Source of the DNA: Dryocosmus kuriphilus
Lineage: Eukaryota; Arthropoda; Insecta; Hymenoptera; Cynipidae
NCBI GenBank assembly: GCA_038277395.1
Contig: CM076191.1
Span: 32,077,936 to 32,141,935, forward strand
Length of the DNA stretch: 64,000 nucleotides
Direction of reading: 5' to 3'
The notes beneath the pieces were generated by a model. It had not been told where the DNA came from. It was given only the letters and a program-made list of their open reading frames with translations, and did no database searches. Shown here piece by piece: positions 21,073-31,305 of the stretch (the stretch's first letter is position 1; each line of letters starts with the position of its first letter). The translations under genes were made by a program, and so were the position numbers.

Positions 21073-21099
21073 CAAAAAAAGGTTCCGGATGACTGTGTC

Positions 21100-21717
21100 A
21101 TGATTTCTTTGGATGTTGTGGCAATGTTTCCAAACATACCTTTGGATTTAGTTAAAATAGCTATTGTTAATACATGGAATAAAATTAAAGTACGCACTCG
21201 ATTGGATCAAAAACAGTTTCTAAAAGGGATAGATTTTATTATGAATTCCATTTATTTTAAATTCAATGGAGTCTTTTATAAACAAAAGTTTGGTATTCCC
21301 ACAGGTTCTGTCATTTCTCTGACTTGGGCAGAAATTATAATGGAGGATTTGGAGAATTTCGCTTTTCAAAAGTTGGGTGTTGATGTTCTTTCTTACTCTC
21401 GTTATGTATATGATACCTTTTTGTGCGTTCCTTTAAAGAAGCTAGAGATGGTGGTTGATGCGTTTAACAGTTTTCATCCGAAAGTTCAATTCACTTGTGA
21501 GATCGAGCAAAATAACAAAATTAGTTTTTTGGTCTTAGAGTTAACAAGACTTCCAGATGGGAGTATTATTAGTAACTGGTTTAGAAAAAGTACCTATTCT
21601 GGTATAATTTTGAATTTTTTTTCTGAACATCCTATACAAAATAAAATTGCGGTAATTAAGGGGTTGGCTGACAGAGCTTGGGTTTTACCCATAAGTCTTT
21701 TCACACACAGAATTTGA
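21100..21717 (+). pseudogene. Penelope reverse transcriptase (catalytic D lost)
   Basis: 205 codons. SLDVVAMFPNIP is RT motif A with the catalytic aspartate. FYKQKFGIPTGSVIS is the Penelope-type template-grip motif, and EDLENFAF follows. SRYVYDTFLCVPL is the catalytic motif with Y in place of the first of two aspartates. SNWFRKSTYSG matches a conserved C-terminal block. The inverted copy keeps Y-V-D-D at this site, so the change is specific to this copy and inactivates it. Confidence 0.88.
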
Positions 21718-21839
21718 ACATATTAGGAAGACATTGTTTTTGAATCATTACCCACAAAATTTGATTGAGAAATATATGTATATCAAAATTAGACAAATTA
21801 AAAGCAGACATAGCAATTGTTTAGTTTCCGATATTTCAC

Positions 21840-21868
21840 AAGAAGAGAGAGAGAGAGAGAGAGAGTTT
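21840..21868. repeat. GA microsatellite in Penelope ORF
   Basis: About twelve GA dinucleotides between the RT and nuclease sections; part of the linker of this Penelope copy and a likely cause of the frame change there. Confidence 0.8.
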
Positions 21869-21928
21869 AGTTCTTCTAACACATTTGTTCTTCCATACTT
21901 TGGTCAAATTTTTTAAACTATTCAATTT

Positions 21929-22181
21929 ATGTCGAAAAAATTCAAGATCCATACAATTTTTAGAGTTCCTTTTAAAATGGACTCTTTCACAACTTTTGGT
22001 AAAGATCCTTTGAAAAAGTTTGAAAACGTTGGAGTAGTTTATAAAATAATTTGCAAGAAGTGTGGAATGGCTTATGTGGGACAGACTGGTAGACTTCTTA
22101 ATACTAGGGCTCGTATTAGGGTGAAGGAACATAAGAATGATGTACCTTTGAAACGTTTTTATCGCAGTGTTCTTGCTAGAC
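21929..22181 (+). pseudogene. GIY-YIG endonuclease segment of Penelope element
   Basis: Frame from MSKKFKIHTIFRVPF, with VVYKIICKKCGMAYVGQTGR holding the VYKI and YVGQTGR signatures, a CxxC pair that is typical for Penelope nucleases, then R-x-R-VKEH with the conserved histidine. Cut after SVLAR by the LTR insertion. The C-terminal end is found after 23858. Confidence 0.85.
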
Positions 22182-23857
22182 TGAAGAGTTCTTTTTATCT
22201 TTTAGTATATTTTTCGCTCTTAGCTTAATTAAGACCAAGCACACAAGGGATGAAGAGAGTCGAATGCATTATTAATCAAACATATAACTTTATTAATAGT
22301 ATCGTCTACCTTATACTCTCTTCACTACGTGTGGCGATGGTAGAGATACTAACATCGCGCACATGCGCACTCCTACTCACTTATAATCTTCGAAGCTAGA
22401 AGTTGTTACTTGATTCTGGCTAAATTTCCAGTCTCTCCGCAGATGGGATCTTAGGGTCCTTTCTACTAACAATATTAATTTCTTATTCTATCAGGTATTA
22501 GCATTACGCATTCTAACAATACTGCTTTAGCCTATTTCACATTGAGGATGGCTGATCCATAATATAAAAGTATATCGCCCCAGTTAATTACCTGTGAACG
22601 ATGAATAATTACTATAGTAGTAGAGAGATCTATTAGAACGATTTTATCCTCTGAGCTAATTGCCTCAGGGAAACTAATTTTTATCAAAAGAAATTTCGTG
22701 GAGCGATTCGACGAATTGAAAACAAAATTTTAATTTCTGCCACTTTGGATTCGCGGACCTAGCCAACGAATTTGAATACTCTTTTAGTTTATTACCCTAG
22801 CCTTTTATGCATGAGAGCAATAACTTCACACCGCAGCGTATTCGCAAATTAAGTAAGTACGATTTGTGACTTATGAATCCAAATCGTATGTTAATACTAG
22901 ATCACCTTCAAAATAATTATATATTTCTTTCGCTCATCGAAATTACCTAGAAAAATCTCATTTCATCTGTCGCATATCAAGATCGCATACAAAGGCTCCT
23001 ATCATCTATCACACATCGAAATCACATAAAAAAAAATCCTATCATTTTCATATATCGAGATCACATAAGAAGTATCTATCACATATCGAGAACACATAAA
23101 AAATCCTCCTTTCATTTATCATATATCGAGATCACATAAGAAATTCTCCTATTATTTATCATATAAAAATTTATCGGTCATATATCGAGATCGTATAAGA
23201 AATCCTTCTTTCATTTATCATATATCGAGGTCACATAAGAAATTCTCCTATCATTTATCATATAAAAAATTATCTGTCACATATCGAGATCATATAAAAA
23301 TCATCTATCCCATATCGAGAGTACATTAGAAAACATACATCCTAACCATTAGCTGGGATCCCCAAAAACCACCCCACATTGGAACATGAGGGTAGGTAGC
23401 CGTATAGGCATGCACCTTGGATAGGATGGAGGATTGGAGATCGGAATTACGCTTGATGCAGCGGACTAACTCCGATCGACTAGGTACAACGGTTCCCGAA
23501 CCAAGATCAACCCTCTAACCCTAATATTCACGAGTCCTTCAGTACTCATCGCCGTCAGAAGAAAGTGCGTCTTGACTCCTTGAATATCCAGCTCCAACAG
23601 GACAAGTTGATTCCCTTGGAAGAGGCTGGGTATAGTTGATCAATTCGGAGAGCACACCTTAGAGATCACCTTCGAGAGGACACCTGCTTACTGCTTTGCT
23701 TGAGGTCCTTATATTATGTAAATCCGCGTGATCGCTTGTGTGTGATTATTGCGGCGCGACATCTACATGTCACTTGGCCGCTGGGTCGCGACGTGCGTGT
23801 CGACATGTAGGTAAGCTGCCCGTGTCCAGGCGCTTAAGTATGCGTTGTACCGTCACA
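22182..23857. mobile_element. Probable solo LTR (1676 bp) inside Penelope copy
   Basis: Starts TGAAGAG and ends GTCACA, the TG...CA ends of an LTR, with AGAC duplicated on both sides (22178-22181 and 23858-23861). Comparison with the inverted Penelope copy, where TGCTAGACATAC is continuous, shows this is an insertion of exactly this interval. No protein-coding frame is seen. A 4-bp duplication is typical of Gypsy elements. It holds a minisatellite (22.92-23.34 kb). An unusual non-autonomous element with the same ends cannot be excluded. Confidence 0.7.
22920..23335. repeat. Minisatellite, CATATATCGAGATCACATAA units
   Basis: At least nine imperfect units, each with ATATCGAGATCACATAAGAA, alternately about 41 and 55 bases apart, so the array behaves as a dimer of about 97 bp in its centre. 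It lies within the probable solo LTR. Confidence 0.85.
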
Positions 23858-24180
23858 AGACATACTAAGGAATGTGCCGAATGCTTTTTTGATTGGGATG
23901 GTGTTCAAATTTTACATTATGAGCATGATAAGAATAAGAGAGAATTCATGGAAATGCTTTATATTAAAAAACAAAAGGAGTTATCTATAAATTTAAAGAC
24001 TAATTTAGATAAATTAAATGGTTGTTTTGATGACATGATTGAACCGCTGGCGATCAAAAGGGAATACGCCCGAAACGTCGTCGTTTTAGTTGGACCCTGG
24101 ATGATATTTTTTTTCAATTTCAATTTAAATGTTTTAATTACATATCCTAATAGGAAATTTTATTGCGCATATTTTTAGTT
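23858..24180 (+). pseudogene. Penelope C-terminus after the LTR insertion
   Basis: Continues the forward Penelope copy: RHTKECAECFFDWDGVQILH, HDKNKREFMEM, and KQKELSINLKTNLDKLNGCF. A tail EPLAIKREYARNVVVLVGPW follows; this last part already belongs to the left arm of the 24.0-24.75 kb palindrome. The glutamate-rich HTKECAECFF block corresponds to the end of the nuclease domain. Confidence 0.8.
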
Positions 24181-24752
24181 CTATAAAAAAATGTGATAAC
24201 TTTATTAGTTTTCGAAATAATCAAGAAAATGTTACATTTTTCTGCAATCGCAAAATACAAACCCGTCACCTAAATTTTCAGTAGGATTCAAGGAAGTTTT
24301 TTGGAAAATATCAGGCAATTCTATTTTATAGTTTTAAAGTCACAATTGATTTAAAATCTCAGCGCTCTCCCGTACGCGTGCTAGCTCGTCCTGCAATACG
24401 AACGTCTGTAGCGTCCTAGCACGCGCACGAGACAGCGCTGAGATATTAAATCAATAAATTGTTACCTTTCAACTATAAAACAGAATTGCCTGATATTTTC
24501 CAAAAAACTTCCTTGAATCCTACTGAAAATTTAGGTGACGGTCAATTTTAATTTGCTGAAAATTTGTTCGATTCCCGAAGCGTTATCACATTTTTTTATA
24601 GAACTAAAAATATGCACAATAAAATTTCCTATTAGGATATGTAATTAAAACATTTAAATTTAAATTGAAAAAAAAAAATATCCAGGGGCCAACTAAAACG
24701 ACGGCGTTTCGGGCGTAGTCCCTTTTGATCGCCAGCGGTTCGATTGATTACG
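24043..24752. repeat. Palindrome of Penelope 3' sequence
   Basis: Left arm about 24043-24388 and right arm about 24411-24752 are mirror images, joining tail to tail at a short spacer near 24400. Outer ends carry GAACCGCTGGCGATC and the CGAAACG motif in each direction; inner parts carry CTAGCACGCG-type sequence. Penelope copies often occur with inverted partial repeats around them. Confidence 0.8.
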
Positions 24753-24839
24753 CATTCAGAGTTTAATTCCATGAATTCTCTTCTTTTCACCTTATTTTTC
24801 TTGATTTTGGTTTGCTTTTGTATTGGCGGTCTTTGTTTC

Positions 24840-25254
24840 TGGGTCAATGCGTGCTTGTTTTCCTAACTTTTCAGGTATAAGGTTTATTATTGTGTCTATT
24901 ATTTTCTTATTACTTAGTCAGGTCTCAAAGGTGGAACATCGTGGCGACCTCACAAAGCTGGCTGGGTGATACTATTTTTAATTATAATTTTTTTCCTTGA
25001 TAAGGGTGCTGCATGAGCGCCGAAACGTTGGCTGCATGGTTTGTAATTGGTTTTTGGTTGAGTTCTTAAACAAAGTTGAAACAAAAGAAGACGAGGGAAA
25101 GAAAAAGAAGGAAGGGGATTTGGTTGGTTAATTGCCTTCTTTTTTCCGTCCTCTTTTTTTGTTTTTCTTGTTTGAATTTTGCTGGAAGCCTTTTCGAGTT
25201 TTTGGTTTGATTGGTCCAAATTTGATCGCGGAGTTGTTTTTTGATCGACAGCTT
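24840..25254 (-). repeat. Dispersed repeat X, second copy (inverted)
   Basis: Inverse of 16840-17215 with a few indels. The plus strand here reads CCTTGATAAGGGTGCTGCAT then GAGCGCCGAAACGTTGGCTG. Noncoding. It joins a HINE fragment at 25255, as the first copy does at about 16840, so the HINE/X junction itself may be a repeated unit. Confidence 0.65.
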
Positions 25255-25685
25255 TTTACTAGAACGCAAATTGGTAGACCTTTTCGAGGTGAACAACTTT
25301 GTTTATTGTCATTTTTTACGTATCTCGCATAGTTTGGCGGGAAATTTGAATTTTGGAAAGAATTTATGATGGATAAAACCAGAAACGTTGTTTAAAAACC
25401 ACTGTTTAACGAACTTTTCCTTTCTTTGTCGGCCTTAAAAAATTCTGCAAAAGCGCAATCCAATCCGATTAGTCTTTCGAAAGTTATCCCGTATACATAC
25501 GACGACGACACCAACGTAACACATTTTTTCGGACTCATGGGGTCACGAAAAGTCGAGATTTCATGAAATCCTTGAAAGTTAGTTTTCACAGCATGAGTAT
25601 CAAGTGTTTCAAGTGCAAAGCGCGAATTTCAACAGACGCGCGTCCCAGGGGCGCTCTATACTTCGCGGTAAGCGCGTGCCAGACT
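25255..25685 (-). mobile_element. HINE-like element, rearranged fragment D
   Basis: One 155-bp unit, the GTTTAACGAACTTTTCC block, a short GAC minisatellite (25498-25512) and the TTTTTCGGACTCATGG block. Instead of the usual end there is a piece of GC-rich cluster in the opposite orientation (AACAGACGCGCGTCCCAGGG, 25630-25675). Degraded and rearranged. Confidence 0.6.
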
Positions 25686-26156
25686 GTTATTTTATTATAA
25701 TATATATTTATATTTTAATTTTATTTCACAAAAAGGAGCTTCTTTGTTTCATTAATAATATTGGGAACTGACGAATAATTTACAAAAAAAATAAGAAATT
25801 TAAATATTAAAAATTAAAGTTAATTAACTTTAATTTTATTTCACAAAAAGGGGATTCTTTGCTTCATTAATAATATTGGAAATAATAATAATATCTTTCT
25901 TCAGGAAGAACTGCGTTTGTAAAAAAAAAGTAAAATGCGTTTTTGAAGAGTTTAGGTTCCTGAAGGTCGGGAGTGGGCAGAGAGATTCTAATCTCGGAAA
26001 AATTCTTTGAAATATTTCTGGTAATTTTAATCAGAATTTATCGATAGTTTCTTGAGAATTTTATGACAGTTTCTTGGTAGGTTTTATGTCCTGAAAAATT
26101 TTCACGGGAAATTTTACTCTGGTAAATTTCTAGAGAATTTTAATTTTAATTTTTTT
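25686..26156. other. AT-rich filler, no gene
   Basis: Contains a short direct duplication: TTTTATTTCACAAAAAGGRG with TTCTTTGYTTCATTAATAAT occurs at about 25720 and 25835. Nothing coding. Confidence 0.45.
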
Positions 26157-27260
26157 ACATTCTCATCTCAGTGAGAAAGGATTAGTTTTGTGTAAAAACT
26201 CTCTTTCGCGGATTTCATGAAATCTCGACGTTTCGAGACCCCCTGAATCCGAAAAACATGTTTTTACGTTGGTTGGTGTCTTTCGTTGTTGTCGTTGTTA
26301 TCTGTTAGCACGATAGCTTTCGAAGATTAATCGGATTGGAATGCGCTTTGGCACACTTCTTTAAGGCGTAAAAAGCAAGGACGAGTTTGTTAACCAGCAT
26401 TTTTTGACCAACGTTTCTAGTTTGATCCATTACAAATTCATTCCAAAAAGAAAAAATTTAAATTTCCCGCCAAACTATGCGAGATACGAAAAAAATTATA
26501 ATAAACAAAGTTGCTCATCTCAAAACGATCTACACATTTTCTTTCTATCAGTTTTTTGTAAAGACGCATAGTTAATGTGTATAAAGAAATCCACTTTTCA
26601 GTCAAACTATGCGAGATATGAGAAAATATTAGGAATAAGAATTGTTCACCTTGAAAAGACCTACAAATTCGCTTAAAACCATTTTTTAATTCAACGCAAA
26701 ATTTTTCGATGGAACGTATAATAGTTTTTTTAATTAAGAAAAACATTATTAAAAAGTTAATAAAAAAGTTATTAACAAAAAAAATGAATACAAAGTTCGT
26801 TAGCCAGCCATACTGGACCAAAATTCAAAAAGTTATAGAATTTTCAAAATTTTTAAACTATTTTTTTAAAGAAATTCAAAAAAGTGATGTACGGTTCTTT
26901 TTTTTCGTTTTAATGTTCAACAATGTTATTAATCAAAATCAAGAATTCAATTTTCAAACCAAACTATGCGAGATACAAAAAAATGTTAAGGAGCGGAGTT
27001 GTTTATTTTAAAAAGATCTACAATTTCCTTTATACTTTTTTTTATAACTTATATATTTTTTGTTTTAATCATGAAAAATGTTATTAAAAATCAAGAATTC
27101 AATTTTCCGGTGAAACTATGCGAGATGTGAAAAAAATGTCCAGGAGGAAAATTATTCATCTCAAAAAGGTTTACATATTTGCTTCAGGCTATTTTTTGAT
27201 AGGAGGTATAGTTTTTGTTTTAATCGTGAAAAATGTTACTACAAATAAAAACATTTTTAT
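26157..27260 (+). mobile_element. HINE-like element, diverged copy E
   Basis: Begins at ACATTCTCATCTCAGTGAG after a T-run, followed by the conserved block, a short GTTGTCGTTGTTATC tract, the GTTAACCAGCATTTTTTGACC block and a run of four to five diverged 155-bp units (marked by AAACTATGCGAGATAC at 26474, 26605, 26966 and 27114). The GC-rich cluster and terminal hairpin are missing. The CTCAGTGAG variant groups it with 14768. Confidence 0.6.
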
Positions 27261-28562
27261 TCATTCCGGCATTCCGGTAGATTGTCTAACTCGAATTTGT
27301 CACGTAAAATTTGATCTCTGAAAAGTTCTGGGGAATGTTTCAGAGAGGTTTTACTTAAAAGTTTAGTGGAAACTCCCAGAAAATAACAAACGATAATAGA
27401 ATTTTCTTCTATCACAATTTCCCACGTATTGTGTTTCATTTAGAAGTTGACTTGATGTTTTGTTGATATACTATGCGATAAAACTATGGAATCAATGTTT
27501 GTAAATAAGGAGGCAGATAATCAGGTTCGGTTAGGAAATTTACCTCATGAAGAAAACTTATTGATACGCATATTATGTTAACCGCAATAATAGTGCGCTC
27601 AATTCCTGTGTTATTTATGTTTTGATGAAATATTGTATATATATTCAACCCTTTATTATGTGTGTCATAATCATAAAATAATTTTCTGCAGCACTCTAAT
27701 ATTAAACTAACTAAAGTTCAAACTCAATAACGATTACAATAGCACAAATACTAATAGAAAATTCTAGCCTATGATACTCACTCTGAATGCGTGGCAGACG
27801 TGTACCGTCATTTTGCTGTCGAAACATTCGATAAAGAAATTGGGCAAATTCCATAAATGAAACAGATTGCGCCATCTTTTACAAGTACATCAAGTTTCAT
27901 TCAAAATCTGTTTTAACCACTTTTTAAAAGGGTAAAAAATCTGAAAAAATTTTGGAGAAATGTAAAAAAAAGATTTTTATTTGTTAAAATTTCTGTATGG
28001 GTAGTTTTTCTACGTATCAATTTTTGCCCGCAAGAAATTTCTTTGGGCATTCAGGCAGAGAACGAAGATTTCATTGTAATGATGAAATTGTGAAGTTTGT
28101 TCAGATATGAATTTCTTAAGACAAGAGTTTAGAATCTTTTAATGTAAGAGATAAGCAGAAATTACCAAATTAATGATTTTATAAAGCATTCCATTGCACA
28201 AGTTTGATTGTTATTAGGCATAGATCTAGTGGTTTTATGTTGAAAGTGAAAGAATGGAAATTTACACTTATTAGTTTAGGAACTGTCTGAATCATTATTT
28301 TAATCTACTTTATGTTGTAAAGGTTCAAATAGAAATGCTTCTGACTCCGAAAATTAAAATTTTTCGTTTTTAAATTCCGAGAGACCGAAAGTTTAGATGT
28401 TTTTTTAATTCAGAACCTGCAATTTGTACTGATCCAAATATCCACTATATTAAATACAATTAATAAAAGCTAAATATAAATTTTACTTTCCTAATCTCGA
28501 AATGTTAACTTTTAAATTATTTAACTTCAAAATATTGTGAGATAAACTTCGTCTAAACGCAA
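27261..28562. other. AT-rich intergenic, no gene
   Basis: No coding sequence or clear repeat recognised over this 1.3-kb interval; several short low-complexity A/T runs. Confidence 0.45.
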
Positions 28563-29513
28563 TAAGATTCTCAACAAAAATATTTCAGTAGAAAATATGG
28601 CTGAACTTTCGAAAGCACGATACCTCGGATTGCTTTGAAGCTTGGTATACTTATGTAATTTGACTCGCTGATTATGAATATGACCATGAAAATTGTCGCA
28701 AATGACACCCTCAAGATCAAATCTTCAAAAAACCAAAAGTTTCATGTTTTTTGCGTTTATTTCTCAGTAAATACAAAAAATTGACAAAAAATCCTCAAAC
28801 ACAAATTGTAGACCTTCGAAAAATACACATTTTGCTCTATGTCTGAAACTTTTAGAGATAATGAACGATGAATATGGTGTGCGTATATGGCGCGTATATT
28901 TCTGTGCCCAGTCACAGGTGTGCCTTCACGCTCCTCGCAAAACATTGGAAAGGGGTAGGGATGTGACTGAAATTATTTTTGTGACCAGTCACAGGGGTGC
29001 CTTCCCGCCCCCGCATAACCCAAGAAAGAGGTAGAGGTGTGACTGAACGTATTTTTGTTACCAGTCACAGAGGTGCCTTTCCACTCCCTGCGAAACACTG
29101 GAAAGGAGTAGGGATGTGACTAAAAGTATTTTTGTGACCAGTCACAGGGGTGCCTTCCCGCCCCACACGCACTAACCCATACTCATCATGCATTTTCTCG
29201 AAAGCTTTCAGTCATCGAGCAAAAATCGCTGAACATAAAATGTGTATTTTTCGAAAGTCTACAATTTATATATCTTTGGATTTTTTTTCAATTTTATTTA
29301 ATTACTGAAATAAATGCAAAAAACAAACATGAAAGTTGATACTTTTTTGAAGTTTTGACCTTGAAGATGTCATTTGCGCCGATTTTCATGGTCATATTCG
29401 TAATCAGCGAGTCAAATTACATGGGTTTAACAAGTTTCATAAAGCTGTCCGAGGTATCGCGTTTTCGGAAGTTCAGCCATATTTTATACTGAAATATTTT
29501 TGTTAATAATCTT
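28563..29513. mobile_element. Foldback element with tandem-repeat core
   Basis: Left arm 28563-28840 and right arm 29236-29513 are inverted copies (tips TAAGATTxTxAACAAAAATA; inner CGAAAAATACACATTTT). The spacer is filled by about 3.5 tandem units. No coding capacity. Pieces of the same core at 5.6 kb and 52.5 kb show that it is a dispersed family. Confidence 0.8.
28905..29165. repeat. 77-bp tandem repeat in foldback core
   Basis: CAGTCACAG starts at 28909, 28986, 29062 and 29139, giving spacings of 77, 76 and 77. Each unit contains GTGACCAGTCACAGGGGTGC, itself nearly palindromic at GTGACCAGTCAC, then a GAAACACTGGAAAGG-type block. Confidence 0.9.
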
Positions 29514-31118
29514 AAATTTTAAAAACAAATTAATTACAATAATAAGTAAGAAAATGCGCCTTCTATGAAACATAAATTTACAAATTAAAAGTTCTAGAAT
29601 TCTTATTCTATAAAGATAGAAAGGAATAAAATAAAAAAACATCGATGTATAAAAGAATTAAATATATGTATTGACAAATAAAAAGGCTTACAACATCGGG
29701 ATGAAAAAGGAGGTGGGGAGAAATGATTCGCGAAGCGCATTGAGACGTATAGTACAACGTGTCGCAATAATATCATAATATATAATATAGTAAAGAAACA
29801 TAAAAAATTCATCATAGTAAGAAATATTTAAGCGAGTTTTAGCATGTAAATAACGTCAATATTTGATTAATACTTATCGTAATAGCGGTAGAATACTTTT
29901 TTTTTAACGGCGCAAAATAACGTTCCGCGCCTTTCGGTGACGAACGGATCCGATTTTTATGTTTGTCCCATTTGAATTGCGCTGAAAAAAAAAAAAAATA
30001 CGTCGCAATCGGATGATTTTTTTCCATATGAATTGGGAAACACCGTGTTAGGGTATCAGTCCGTCATCGAAGCAAAAATGAATCTATAAAACAATCGTAC
30101 GATCAAGAAATATAAAAACAGCCGCTTTTTTAATTGGCAAGAGAACTTGTGACGGGAAGTCTCAACGAATTAAGTTTTCGTAATGGATTCAAAATTCTTA
30201 AATATACATCTATGTGCAGTCAGATCAATCTACAACATCCATAATGTACAAATTCGATGCGAGCGCGCTTTGGCCGGAGATGAATTTTGATTGCACTGAA
30301 AATACGATTTTTTCGACGAAACAAAAGATTTTCGGATAAGACTGAAATATCTAATTATTTTAAAAAGTACCTTTTTTATAAATAAAAAAGAGCATTTTCT
30401 GTATTATAAAAGTTTTTTTTTCAACAATGTAAAATCTTTTATCAGACGAACGGATGTGAACTTTTTGGTACATTTTTCTCTATCTACATTTTATTGCACG
30501 CACTTTTTGAACATCGTAGAAGTAAAGGCCGATTCGAAAGAGAAACCGTCTTCGTTAAACTATTAAAAATAAAAAATAATTCATGAGCGAGGCGAATTCT
30601 TAAATACACTATTTAAATTGAAACTTTCGTTGTCATCGCGACTTTTGAGCGCCAACGTGCTCGCAGATTCAACACACTTTTTGCAGTCAACGCCTTAATT
30701 TACCAAAAAATTGCTCAGTTTTTTTAAGTTTCAAAATATGGACGATTCCCTGTATTTATTTTAAAAATGACTTCATCAAGAACAAAAAAAAAACGTATGA
30801 AAAATGTAAAAGCCTTCGATCAACATAGAATGTGAGCACATTAAAGTATATTTTTTATAATGTTTTCTTGGATTTTTATGAAAAGCACCTTGCAGCCTTA
30901 CCTTACTTTGAATTATATTATCGTACAGATTTTATTAAGATCATGTAAAAAACTGATGAATATATGTTTATTAGCAAAATATCTCTATCTGATGGATGAT
31001 GATTAAGTTTCAATTGAGCAAAATTTTGGATAGTAGCGTTGAATAACTATCATTTGAAATCGATTAATTTCGGAAATAAAAAATTTGTTCGCGAGCGACG
31101 TGGAACAGAAAAATGGGA
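29514..31118. other. 3' flank, possible 3' UTR of the LIM gene
   Basis: No independent gene recognised. For the minus-strand LIM gene this is the region downstream of the stop at 31119. TTTATT (AATAAA on the minus strand) occurs near 30965 and 30750, giving candidate polyadenylation signals. Base runs of T/A are frequent. Confidence 0.4.
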
Positions 31119-31305
31119 TCATAGGTCGCCATTCGAAACGGCGATTGGCGTTGGTGCTGGCGGTGAATTTGACGTGTTCGAGGACCATTTATTTTTGTGA
31201 GGATCGACTCCAAATCCTTCGTCATAATTTCCTCGTGTGATGAATAATTGCTTGAAATGGGGTATGCAGTAAAGTTTCCCGTTGTTCAAGGTAAATGTGT
31301 CCATT
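31119..31305 (-). CDS. LIM gene, last exon (second zinc finger and C-terminus)
   Basis: Acceptor TTGATGTTGCAG precedes AATGGACAC. The first base completes an Arg codon split with the previous exon. It encodes MDTFTLNNGKLYCIPHFKQL, finishing the LIM domain with C-x2-H, then RGNYDEGFGVDPHKNKW and a short Ser/Pro tail ending SNGDL and TGA. The NYDEGFG-x-x-PHK-x-x-W block directly after the LIM domain is the feature that most favours the EPLIN-like assignment. Confidence 0.88.

Larger units (their letters stand above)
21084..22181 (+). mobile_element. Penelope-like element, forward copy, first part
   Basis: Starts head to head with the inverted copy at about 21084 (DDCVMISLDVVAMFPNIP), so its N-terminal part is missing. 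RT frame 21100-21717 is open for 205 codons, then a stop. A second frame to 22181 carries the GIY-YIG nuclease start: VVYKIICKKCGMAYVGQTGR followed by LLNTRARIRVKEHKND. It is interrupted at 22181 by the LTR insertion and resumes at 23862. Confidence 0.88.

Noticed and set aside
22920..23335. CRISPR-like array
   Set aside because: Units are imperfect, spacers are also repeated, and the context is a eukaryotic LTR; it is a minisatellite.
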